Below are positions 1 through 4,988 of a stretch of 5,721 nucleotides of DNA, piece by piece. The notes beneath the pieces were generated by a model that was not told the DNA's origin, searched no databases, and saw only the letters and a program-made list of their open reading frames with translations. The position numbers and the translations under genes were made by a program. Each line of letters starts with the position of its first letter. Within the stretch, counting starts at the first letter, position 1. Source of the DNA: Rhodospirillales bacterium (lineage in GTDB: Bacteria > Pseudomonadota > Alphaproteobacteria > UBA8366 > JADFVY01); contig JAHELM010000191.1 of assembly GCA_024644185.1 (NCBI GenBank), positions 1-5,721 of the forward strand, read 5' to 3'.

Positions 1-962
1 CCGGGCTGATGGACCGAATCGCCGACGCCGAGGTCAAGCGCGGTGCCGCGGCAGACCGGCTGGCCGAGGCGGAAGCCGCCCAGGCCGGGGCCGACCGCGC
101 GCTGAAGACCGCCGAGGCCGGTCTGGCGGAGGCCCGCGAACAGCGGGTGCGGGCCGAGGCCGGGCTGGAACAGGCGGAACGCGACCGCGACGCCGCCGTC
201 GCCCGGATCCGCGAGAAGCTGGACGTTCCGCCCGACGCGGTGCTGGAAGCCGGCGGCATCGCCGCCGACGAGGTGCTGACCGACGCCGCCGACGCGGCCT
301 CGCGACTGGAGCGGCTGACCCGCGACCGCGACGCCATGGGCCCGGTCAATCTGCGGGCCGAGCGCGAGGCCGAGGAACTGGGCGAACAGGTCGCTTCCAT
401 GAAATCCGAACGCGACGACCTGCTGGCGGCGATCGCCCGGCTGCGGCAGGGGATCGCCGCCTTGAACCGCGAAGGGCGCGAGCGGCTGATGGCGGCCTTC
501 GCCAAGGTCAATGCGTATTTCGAAGAGCTGTTCACCCGGCTGTTCGGCGGCGGCCGCGCGCATCTGACCCTGACCGAGACCGAGGATCCGCTGGAATCCG
601 GCCTGGAGATCCTGGCCAGCCCGCCGGGCAAGAAGCTGACCAGCATGTCGCTGCTGTCGGGCGGCGAACAGGCGCTGACCGCGGTCGCCCTGCTGTTCGC
701 CGTGTTCCTGACGAATCCGGCGCCGATCTGCGTGCTGGACGAGGTGGACGCGCCGCTGGACGACAGCAATGTCGACCGTTTCTGCGCCCTGGTGGAGCAT
801 ATCGCGCGGGCCGGCGACACCCGGTTCCTCGTGGTGACGCATCACCGCATGACGATGGCCCGCATGGATCGCCTGTTCGGCGTCACCATGGGCGAGCCCG
901 GCATCAGCCAGCTTGTGTCGGTCGATCTGCAACGGGCCGTGGCGCTGCGCGACTCCGCGTGA
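1..962 (+). CDS. smc: Chromosome partition protein SMC, C-terminal part (5' end outside window)
   Basis: SMC is the ATPase core of the bacterial condensin that compacts and segregates the chromosome. The reading frame is open to the left edge (first full codon at base 3), so the ATG at base 9 is internal. About 319 of the roughly 1,150 residues usual for the family are present. Numbering from that ATG, residues 1-70 are Ala/Glu/Arg-rich coiled coil. The SMC-typical MGPVN element is near 109-113 and a second helical stretch follows. The C-terminal head has the ABC signature LSGGEQ (216-221), the Walker B strand ICVLDEVD with D244 and catalytic E245, the D-loop APLDDSN, and the H-loop in VVTHH. 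The N-terminal head with Walker A, the hinge and most of the coil lie upstream. A weak candidate terminator follows, and the atp operon has its own promoter, so cotranscription is not needed. Identification is firm; RecN or Rad50 fit the C-terminal motif set less well. Confidence 0.95.
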   Translation, partial: GLMDRIADAEVKRGAAADRLAEAEAAQAGADRALKTAEAGLAEAREQRVRAEAGLEQAERDRDAAVARIREKLDVPPDAVLEAGGIAADEVLTDAADAASRLERLTRDRDAMGPVNLRAEREAEELGEQVASMKSERDDLLAAIARLRQGIAALNREGRERLMAAFAKVNAYFEELFTRLFGGGRAHLTLTETEDPLESGLEILASPPGKKLTSMSLLSGGEQALTAVALLFAVFLTNPAPICVLDEVDAPLDDSNVDRFCALVEHIARAGDTRFLVVTHHRMTMARMDRLFGVTMGEPGISQLVSVDLQRAVALRDSA

Positions 963-996
963 CCGGCCCGGCGGCCACCCGGCCTATCGGAATCGG

Positions 997-1026
997 CGGA
1001 AAACCGTGGATTTCCGGGGCTTTTTT
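997..1026 (+). terminator. Candidate weak Rho-independent terminator after smc
   Basis: A 6-bp stem CGGAAA (997-1002) pairs with TTTCCG (1011-1016) around an 8-base loop. Four bases later there is a run of six T (1021-1026). The stem is short and A/T-rich, and the GGGC between stem and T-run is not ideal, so termination may be partial. Its place, 35 bases after the smc stop and before the atp promoter, fits the role. Confidence 0.4.
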
Positions 1027-1053
1027 CGCGCTGCCGCAGTGCGGTAATCCGCC

Positions 1054-1082
1054 TTGACTTGACAGGGTCCCATCAGTATGGT
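1054..1082 (+). promoter_or_regulatory. Sigma70-like promoter of the F0 (atpIBEF'F) operon
   Basis: TTGACT at 1054-1059 and TATGGT at 1077-1082 are separated by exactly 17 bases, a housekeeping-sigma arrangement in alphaproteobacteria. The expected transcription start is near 1089, giving a leader of about 40 bases before the atpI ATG at 1129. A GC-rich inverted repeat (1085-1102) straddles the predicted start. The promoter overlaps an in-frame ATG at 1078, which argues against that codon as the atpI start. Confidence 0.7.
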
Positions 1083-1115
1083 GCCCGCGCTTTTCGGCGC
1101 GGTGCCGGTCGATCC

Positions 1116-1122
1116 GGAGGAG
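1116..1122 (+). promoter_or_regulatory. Ribosome binding site fixing the atpI start
   Basis: GGAGGAG ends 6 bases before the ATG at 1129. This strong Shine-Dalgarno match selects 1129 over the in-frame ATG at 1078, which lies inside the promoter -10 box and would be upstream of the predicted transcript. Confidence 0.8.
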
Positions 1123-1128
1123 CTCGGG

Positions 1129-1461
1129 ATGGGGGAACACGACAAGCCGCCCTCGCTCGAGGATCTGGAGACCCGGCTTCGTGCCGCGCGCGATCGCCGT
1201 CGGCCGGCAGGTTCCGGAAACGGGGCCGGCAAGGGTGGGGGTTCCGATATCGGGGCCGGCATCAGGGTGGCGGTGGATCTCGTTGCGGGCGTGGCGGTTG
1301 GAGTGGCGCTGGGGTTGATTCTCGACAACTGGCTCGGTACGAAACCCTGGATGTTGATCGTTTTCTTCATCCTCGGCTCGGCCGCCGGTTTCCTGAATCT
1401 CTACCGGACCGCCCAGCAGTTCGAGCGCGAGCGACGGGACAAAGAGGAACACGGCTCCTAG
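1129..1461 (+). CDS. atpI: F0F1 ATP synthase accessory protein AtpI (AtpZ/AtpI family)
   Basis: This small inner-membrane protein is encoded first in many bacterial atp operons. Family knowledge suggests a role in c-ring assembly or Mg2+ handling; it is not part of the finished enzyme. The product is 110 residues. It has a charged amphipathic N-terminus (1-25), a Gly-rich linker (27-44), and two membrane helices at about 45-66 (Val/Ala/Gly-rich, followed by LDNWLG) and 73-92 (starting PWMLIVFF, with GFLNLYR at the cytoplasmic side). A charged tail, ERERRDKEEHGS, ends it. The helical hairpin with an acidic residue after the first helix is typical of the alphaproteobacterial form. The start was chosen from the strong ribosome binding site and the promoter position. 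It is the first gene of the operon, 36 bases before atpB. Confidence 0.88.
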   Translation: MGEHDKPPSLEDLETRLRAARDRRRPAGSGNGAGKGGGSDIGAGIRVAVDLVAGVAVGVALGLILDNWLGTKPWMLIVFFILGSAAGFLNLYRTAQQFERERRDKEEHGS

Positions 1462-1487
1462 AGACGGGCCGACTTATTCAGACACGC

Positions 1488-1493
1488 GAGGGG
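1488..1493 (+). promoter_or_regulatory. Ribosome binding site for the GTG start of atpB
   Basis: GAGGGG ends 4 bases before GTG at 1498. No ATG lies at the expected N-terminus. Translation from this GTG gives the MASPLHQFEI start characteristic of alphaproteobacterial subunit a. Confidence 0.6.
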
Positions 1494-1497
1494 CGCA

Positions 1498-2232
1498 GTG
1501 GCCAGTCCGCTTCATCAGTTCGAAATCCAGCCGATCGTTCCGATCGAACTCGGCGGTATCGATATCTCCATCACCAATTCGGCGCTGTGGATGGCGATTG
1601 CCGCCGTGACGGCGACGGCGGTGATGGTGCTGCCCGTGCGCCGGGGCGCGCTGATTCCCGGCCGCTGGCAGGCGCTCTCGGAAAGTTTCTACGAAATCAT
1701 CGCCAACATGGTGCGCGACAACGTCGGCACCGCCGGCCGGCGGTATTTCCCCTTCGTCTTCACGCTGTTCATGTTCGTGCTGTTTGGCAACGTGCTGGGG
1801 CTGATCCCCTACACCTTTACCTATACCAGCCACATCGCCGTCACCTTCTCGCTCGCCGCCTTCATCTTCCTGGCCGTTACCGCGATCGGCATCGCCAAGC
1901 ATGGGTTCCGTTTCCTGGGCCTGTTCTTCCCGCATGGCGCGCCGGCCTGGACGGCGGTGATCCTGATCCCGATCGAGCTGATTTCGTACCTGTCGCGGCC
2001 GGTCAGCCTGTCGGTCCGACTGTTCGCCAACATGACGGTCGGCCATGTGATCCTGAAGGTTCTCGGCGGGTTCGTGGTCAGCCTGGGCGCGTTCTACGCC
2101 ATTCCCGGCCTGCTGCCGATGGCCGGCCTCGTCGCCGTTACGGCGCTCGAGGTCATGGTCGCGGTGATCCAGGCCTATATCTTTACGATCCTGACCTGCA
2201 TCTATCTCAACGACGCCCTGCATCTGCATTGA
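1498..2232 (+). CDS. atpB: ATP synthase F0 subunit a
   Basis: Subunit a forms the two proton half-channels against the c-ring in the inner membrane. The product is 244 residues, a normal length for alphaproteobacteria, starting at GTG. Five to six hydrophobic segments are visible at about 29-46, 84-105, 112-133, 150-165, 180-202 and 207-236. The essential stator arginine is R174 in SLSVRLFANMTVGH, equivalent to E. coli R210, with N178 one turn on. H183 occupies the place of E. coli E219. E218 in ALEVMVAVIQAY occupies the place of E. coli H245, and Q225 that of Q252. This exchanged His/Glu pair is the arrangement known in mitochondrial subunit a. The gene lies 36 bases after atpI and 49 before atpE. 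Identification is certain. Confidence 0.97.
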   Translation: MASPLHQFEIQPIVPIELGGIDISITNSALWMAIAAVTATAVMVLPVRRGALIPGRWQALSESFYEIIANMVRDNVGTAGRRYFPFVFTLFMFVLFGNVLGLIPYTFTYTSHIAVTFSLAAFIFLAVTAIGIAKHGFRFLGLFFPHGAPAWTAVILIPIELISYLSRPVSLSVRLFANMTVGHVILKVLGGFVVSLGAFYAIPGLLPMAGLVAVTALEVMVAVIQAYIFTILTCIYLNDALHLH

Positions 2233-2266
2233 GCGCGGGGCATTTCCCTACAACCGTCAACTCCAG

Positions 2267-2272
2267 AAAGGA
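2267..2272 (+). promoter_or_regulatory. Ribosome binding site of atpE within an A-rich leader
   Basis: AAAGGA ends 9 bases before the ATG at 2282. The preceding bases (2241-2281) are only about half G+C, clearly lower than the surroundings, and show no stable pairing by eye. This suits efficient initiation of the high-copy c subunit. Confidence 0.55.
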
Positions 2273-2281
2273 TACGAGACC

Positions 2282-2506
2282 ATGGAGGCGGAAGCTGCAA
2301 AATTTATCGGTGCCGGCCTCGCGGCGATCGGCATGATCGGCGCCGGTATCGGCGTGGGCAATGTGTGGGCCAGCTACATCACGGCCATCGCACGGAACCC
2401 GGCCTCGAAGAATGAAATCGGCGCCAACATCTGGATTGGCTTCGCGGTTACCGAAGCCATCGCGCTGTTCGCGTTGATCGTCGCGCTGATGGCGCTGTTC
2501 GCCTAA
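2282..2506 (+). CDS. atpE: ATP synthase F0 subunit c (proteolipid)
   Basis: Subunit c oligomerises into the rotor ring that carries protons through F0. The product is 74 residues, a hairpin of two membrane helices. Helix 1 (about 7-36) holds the Gly-rich packing motif GAGIGVG (20-26). The polar loop that contacts the central stalk is ARNP (37-40). Helix 2 (about 48-73) carries the proton-binding carboxylate E58 in FAVTEAIALF. The residue after it is Ala and helix 1 has no matching Gln, so the Na+-binding signature is absent and proton coupling is inferred. Ring size cannot be read from the sequence. An A-rich leader precedes the gene and a GC-rich hairpin follows it; both could raise its expression relative to its neighbours. 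Confidence 0.97.
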   Translation: MEAEAAKFIGAGLAAIGMIGAGIGVGNVWASYITAIARNPASKNEIGANIWIGFAVTEAIALFALIVALMALFA

Positions 2507-2527
2507 ACCGCCACCGGTTCGGCCAGG

Positions 2528-2570
2528 GACGGGGCATGCGGGGCGCGCAAGCGCTTCGCCCGCCCCCGTC
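2528..2570 (+). other. Stable intercistronic hairpin between atpE and atpF'
   Basis: The outer stem GACGGGG (2528-2534) pairs with CCCCGTC (2564-2570). An inner stem, 2538-2545 with 2557-2563, pairs with one bulged G (2543). The loop contains the palindrome AAGCGCTT (2549-2556). No T-run follows, so it is unlikely to be a terminator. A structure here could protect the atpE 3' end or uncouple expression of c from the stalk genes (inference). Confidence 0.6.
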
Positions 2571-2597
2571 TCGCGGCTGGCGCGGAGGGAGCAGACC

Positions 2598-3086
2598 ATG
2601 CCGCAGTTGGAATTTCACACCTTCCCGAGCCAGATCTTCTGGCTTCTGGTGGTGTTCGTCGCGTTGTATTTCGTGATGGCCCGACTGGCCCTGCCGAAGA
2701 TCGGCACGGTGCTGGAATCGCGTCGCCGAAAGATCGACGACGATCTCGAGCGGGCCTCGGCCCAGCGCGAGGAGGCGGCCGCCCTTCTGGCCGCCTATGA
2801 AAAGGCCCTGGCCAAGGCTCACGCCGAGGCCAAGTCGATCCACGCCCAGGCGCACCAGGCCATGGCCGACATGATCGCCCGCCGGCAGGCCGAGGTTGGC
2901 GCCCGCATCGCCGACGAGATTCGCGCCGCCGAACAGCGGATCCATGCCGCCAAGCAGCCGGCCATGGCCGAGCTGGAAGAGGTTTCGGCCGAGCTTGTGC
3001 AGGCGGTGGCGGACCGGATCGCCAAGGTGAAGGTCACCATGACCGACGCCAGGGCGGCGCTGAAGGCTTCCGGGCGGGAGGGTTGA
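2598..3086 (+). CDS. atpF': ATP synthase F0 subunit b' (peripheral stalk)
   Basis: Subunit b' pairs with b as a heterodimeric peripheral stalk holding F1 against subunit a, as in photosynthetic bacteria, alphaproteobacteria and plastids. The product is 162 residues. The N-terminus, MPQLEFHTFPSQIFWLL, is the hallmark of alphaproteobacterial b'. One membrane helix spans about 12-31, then LALPKIGTVLESRRRKI leads into a long charged Ala/Glu/Arg/Lys coiled coil to about 145. GGAGGGAG at 2584-2591 lies 6 bases before the ATG and supports this start. The gene is 91 bases after atpE, the largest gap in the operon, and 3 bases before atpF, suggesting the two stalk genes are translated as a pair. Databases often label this gene atpG or atpX; it is not the F1 gamma subunit. 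Confidence 0.93.
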   Translation: MPQLEFHTFPSQIFWLLVVFVALYFVMARLALPKIGTVLESRRRKIDDDLERASAQREEAAALLAAYEKALAKAHAEAKSIHAQAHQAMADMIARRQAEVGARIADEIRAAEQRIHAAKQPAMAELEEVSAELVQAVADRIAKVKVTMTDARAALKASGREG

Positions 3087-3089
3087 TCC

Positions 3090-3581
3090 ATGGCTGAATT
3101 GTTTCACGATGCCGAAACCTGGGTCGCGATCTCGTTCGTGATCTTCGTGATGATCGCGTTCCGCCCGGCGAAGGCGGCGATCCTCGGCAAGCTCGACCAG
3201 AAGATCGCCGGCATCCGGGCCGAGATCGAGGAGGCGCAGAAACTGCGCGAGGAGGCCCAGGCCGCCCTTGCCGGGTATCAGCGCCGCCAGCGCGAGGCCC
3301 TGCAGGAGGCCGAGAAGATCATCGCCCACGCCCGCGAGGAAGCGGCCCGCGCCCAGACCCGGGCCGAGTCGGACCTGGCGGAGATGATCAAGCGGCGCGA
3401 AATTCAGGCGACCGAGAAGATCGCCCAGGCCGAAGCCGCCGCTCTGGCTGAAATCCGCAATCGGGCCGTCGAAATGGCGATCGATGCCGCCAGCCGGATC
3501 CTCGGCGAGAAGATGGCGGGCAAGGCCGGCGCGGACGCGATTTCCGCCGCCATCGAGGCGCTGCCGGGAAAGCTGCACTAA
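3090..3581 (+). CDS. atpF: ATP synthase F0 subunit b (peripheral stalk)
   Basis: Subunit b is the partner of b' in the peripheral stalk. The product is 163 residues. A single N-terminal membrane helix (about 9-26, WVAISFVIFVMIAF) is followed by RPAKAAILGKLDQKI. A continuous charged helix runs to about 140, rich in Ala, Glu, Arg and Gln (for example EEAQKLREEAQAAL). The C-terminal segment (RILGEKMAGKAGADAI) is where the family contacts the delta subunit. GGGAGGG at 3076-3082, overlapping the end of atpF', lies 7 bases before the ATG. This is the last gene of the operon: a strong terminator begins 27 bases after the stop. The F1 delta gene (atpH) does not follow, so the F1 genes must be at another locus. 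Confidence 0.94.
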   Translation: MAELFHDAETWVAISFVIFVMIAFRPAKAAILGKLDQKIAGIRAEIEEAQKLREEAQAALAGYQRRQREALQEAEKIIAHAREEAARAQTRAESDLAEMIKRREIQATEKIAQAEAAALAEIRNRAVEMAIDAASRILGEKMAGKAGADAISAAIEALPGKLH

Positions 3582-3607
3582 GTCGATATGCCGTGCCGTG
3601 TTACGGG

Positions 3608-3632
3608 AAGGCCGCCTCCGGGCGGCCTTTTT
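3608..3632 (+). terminator. Rho-independent terminator of the F0 operon
   Basis: A perfect 9-bp stem AAGGCCGCC (3608-3616) pairs with GGCGGCCTT (3621-3629). It closes on a C(TCCG)G loop, a member of the unusually stable UNCG tetraloops. A five-T run spans 3628-3632. This is a textbook terminator 27 bases after the atpF stop. Confidence 0.92.
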
Positions 3633-3653
3633 CGTCGGCGCGGTGGCGCGGCT

Positions 3654-3692
3654 TCATCCGTCGACCGACTCGGGATGACAGGCCCGGGATGA
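3654..3692. repeat. Possible degenerate intergenic palindromic repeat
   Basis: CGGGATGA occurs twice, at 3671-3678 and 3685-3692. TCATCC (3654-3659) is inverted relative to GGATGA (3673-3678) around a spacer containing GTCGAC. On the minus strand this reads as two CATCCCG cores, resembling the small dispersed TCATCCCGG-type palindromes I recall from alphaproteobacterial intergenic regions. With one locus in view, its status as a dispersed repeat is inference. The stretch holds no gene. Confidence 0.35.
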
Positions 3693-3722
3693 GGGAAACC
3701 GCCGGACCGGCGCCGAATACGC

Positions 3723-3759
3723 AAAAACCCCCGCGGGATCGCTCCGGCGGGGGTTTTTT
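3723..3759. terminator. Bidirectional terminator between atpF and gcvH
   Basis: A 12-bp perfect stem AAAAACCCCCGC (3723-3734) pairs with GCGGGGGTTTTT (3747-3758) around a 12-base loop. On the plus strand it ends in six T (3754-3759), a backstop for atp transcripts. On the minus strand it ends in five T and lies 31 bases past the gcvH stop, serving as its terminator. The symmetrical A and T tracts make it functional both ways. Confidence 0.92.
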
Positions 3760-3789
3760 CTGCCTTGCGCGGACGCCGGGAGAAGGGGG

Positions 3790-4167
3790 TCAGCCCTGCT
3801 CTTCGGCGAAGGTCTTGTACGTGGCCGCGTCCATCAGCTCCTTCAACTCGGAAGGATCGCTGAGCCGGACCTTGAAGAACCAGCCATCCGCCTCGGCGGA
3901 ATCGTTGACCAGGCTGGGCGCCTCGGTGAGCTCCTCGTTGACCTCCACCACCTCGCCGGAAATCGGCGCGTAGATCTCGCTCGCCGCCTTCACCGACTCG
4001 ACCACGGCGCATTCGTCGCCACGGATCACTTCACGGCCGACCTCCGGAAGATCGACGAACACCACGTCGCCAAGTTGCCCCTGCGCGAACTCGCTGATGC
4101 CGACGGTGGCGATATCGCCCTCGACCAGCACCCATTCATGCTCTTCGGAATACCGAAGACCGCTCAT
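3790..4167 (-). CDS. gcvH: Glycine cleavage system H protein (lipoyl carrier)
   Basis: GcvH is a soluble lipoylated protein that shuttles the aminomethyl group from GcvP to GcvT and is reoxidised by the L protein. In some organisms it also feeds lipoyl groups to other enzymes. The product is 125 residues, usual for the family. The N-terminus GLRYSEEHEWV is canonical. The lipoylation site is K60 in VVESVKAASEIYAP, and GEVVEVNEEL follows in the barrel-sandwich fold. The C-terminal helix region includes DGWFFKVRLSDPSEL. GGAGGT (4175-4180) sits 7 bases before the ATG at 4167. An in-frame ATG at 4182 overlaps that site, so 4167 was preferred. It converges on the atp operon, and neither gcvT nor gcvP is adjacent on either side. 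It has its own promoter (4214-4241) and a bidirectional terminator downstream. Confidence 0.96.
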   Translation of the reverse strand: MSGLRYSEEHEWVLVEGDIATVGISEFAQGQLGDVVFVDLPEVGREVIRGDECAVVESVKAASEIYAPISGEVVEVNEELTEAPSLVNDSAEADGWFFKVRLSDPSELKELMDAATYKTFAEEQG

Positions 4168-4174
4168 GATCCGT

Positions 4175-4180
4175 ACCTCC
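4175..4180 (-). promoter_or_regulatory. Ribosome binding site fixing the gcvH start
   Basis: GGAGGT on the minus strand lies 7 bases upstream of the ATG at 4167. The other in-frame ATG, at 4182, overlaps the beginning of this site and has no comparable site upstream, so it is disfavoured. Confidence 0.8.
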
Positions 4181-4213
4181 ATTCAGTGTCCTCGGCCCCG
4201 CCAAGGTTGGCCC

Positions 4214-4241
4214 AGACTATCCGGCGGGCGGGCAAAGTCAA
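4214..4241 (-). promoter_or_regulatory. Sigma70-like promoter for gcvH
   Basis: On the minus strand TTGACT (4236-4241) and TAGTCT (4214-4219) are 16 bases apart. The -35 hexamer is identical to that of the atp promoter. The predicted start near 4207 gives a leader of about 40 bases before the ATG at 4167. The leader is too short for a glycine riboswitch and none is recognisable. Confidence 0.6.
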
Positions 4242-4266
4242 CGCCGCCTTGCAGCCATCGGCGGGT

Positions 4267-4839
4267 TCAGCGCGGGCCGTGCGATTTGTTGTAGCGAAGT
4301 TCTTCCTCGCTCAGTTCCATGCCCAGCAACAGCACGTATTTCCGCACGTCCCGATCGTCCGGCCGGGGAATCGCCAAGTCCAGCGTATCGGTGAACCGCA
4401 GCATCGTCAGCCCGCCGGTGAAATCGACGCTGACCGGAAACGACCGGCGGTCGATGACCAGCGGATCCGCGCCTTTTTCCGGCGCCGCATGGGCGACGGC
4501 GACGAAATAGCGGAACGCCGCCGCGGCGTCGCGGTTGCCGGCGCCGCGCTCGATATCGATGACGACGGTCAGGTCGATGCTGATCTTGCCGCCCTTGGCC
4601 CGATAGCCGCAATCGCCGGCAACCCGGCGGAACGAGGCCTCGAACAGGATGTCGGTCGGGTCGCGGCCGGGACCGGGCGCGAATCGGGTCAGCGACGACG
4701 GCTCCATCAGGACCTTCGCCTCCGGGCAGGGTGCGAGATCCTTGTTGTCCTTGGCGCAGGCCGCGATCAGCACCAGTGCAGCGACCAGCGCGAATCGGCC
4801 GAAATTCAAATACATCCGCGCCGTTCCGGCCTGGATCAT
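4267..4839 (-). CDS. Predicted lipoprotein of unknown function
   Basis: I do not recognise a named family. The product is 190 residues from the ATG at 4839. Residues 1-27 form a lipoprotein signal: a hydrophobic core FALVAALVLIAA ends in the lipobox IAAC, so C28 would be lipidated. The residue after it is Ala, not Asp, so outer-membrane sorting is likely (inference). Two further cysteines, C38 and C77, could form a disulfide in the periplasm. The mature part has a RFAPGPGRDPTDILFEA stretch, alternating hydrophobic strands (KISIDLTVVIDIER, FRYFVAVAHA, SFPVSVDF) and a charged C-terminus, suggesting a small beta-rich domain. GGAAGG lies 10 bases before 4839; an alternative ATG at 4815, with GGAACGG 5 bases upstream, would give a 19-residue signal peptide. 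It is divergent from ispH and 99 bases upstream of gcvH, with no clear terminator between. Confidence 0.8.
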   Translation of the reverse strand: MIQAGTARMYLNFGRFALVAALVLIAACAKDNKDLAPCPEAKVLMEPSSLTRFAPGPGRDPTDILFEASFRRVAGDCGYRAKGGKISIDLTVVIDIERGAGNRDAAAAFRYFVAVAHAAPEKGADPLVIDRRSFPVSVDFTGGLTMLRFTDTLDLAIPRPDDRDVRKYVLLLGMELSEEELRYNKSHGPR

Positions 4840-4917
4840 GGGTCGACTGCCTTCCGTTCCATCCGCGGGCGGAGTGTGTTACCGTTGCCGGCCTTGCCGC
4901 GGGCATGAAAGCCGCGA

Positions 4918-4947
4918 TTGACGGGCCGGCGCCGGGGATACTAAAGA
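4918..4947 (+). promoter_or_regulatory. Tentative promoter for ispH
   Basis: TTGACG (4918-4923) and TAAAGA (4942-4947) are 18 bases apart in the divergent gap between the lipoprotein gene and ispH. The -10 match is poor; an overlapping GATACT or TACTAA would give spacers of 13 or 15. The -35 element is the more convincing half. Confidence 0.3.
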
Positions 4948-4988
4948 GACGGCGTGTCCGGCACAAGGCCCGGCACTCCGACACCGCA

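Noticed and set aside
1059..1064. Perfect TTGACA as the atp -35 box
   Set aside because: It would leave only 12 bases to TATGGT. The overlapping TTGACT at 1054 gives the ideal 17.
1078..1128. In-frame upstream ATG of atpI adding 17 residues
   Set aside because: It lies in the -10 box, upstream of the predicted transcript, and lacks a ribosome binding site. The ATG at 1129 has GGAGGAG.
1474..2229. 251-codon minus-strand open frame opposite atpB
   Set aside because: It lies exactly antisense to subunit a and its translation is dominated by Arg, Asp, Gln and His with no domain, the usual shadow of a GC-rich gene.
1059..2336. 425-codon plus-strand open frame across atpI and atpB
   Set aside because: It is out of frame with two well-identified genes, its composition is extremely Arg- and Gly-rich, and it begins inside the promoter.
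2528..2570. Hairpin after atpE as an intrinsic terminator
   Set aside because: No T-run follows, and the essential stalk genes downstream have no separate promoter that I can see.
2448..3578. 376-codon minus-strand open frame opposite atpE, atpF' and atpF
   Set aside because: It is antisense to three certain genes. Its Leu/Gly/Arg/His-rich composition mirrors the coiled-coil codons of the real genes.
4168..4266. Glycine riboswitch or terminator between the lipoprotein gene and gcvH
   Set aside because: The gap is under 100 bases and already holds a promoter. A 5-bp CCGCC/GGCGG stem has no T-run, and no paired-aptamer pattern is visible.
4075..4908. 277-codon plus-strand frame and a similar minus-strand frame at 4238-5092
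   Set aside because: The first is antisense to gcvH and the lipoprotein gene. The second is out of frame with the lipoprotein gene and runs opposite ispH. Neither shows a recognisable domain.
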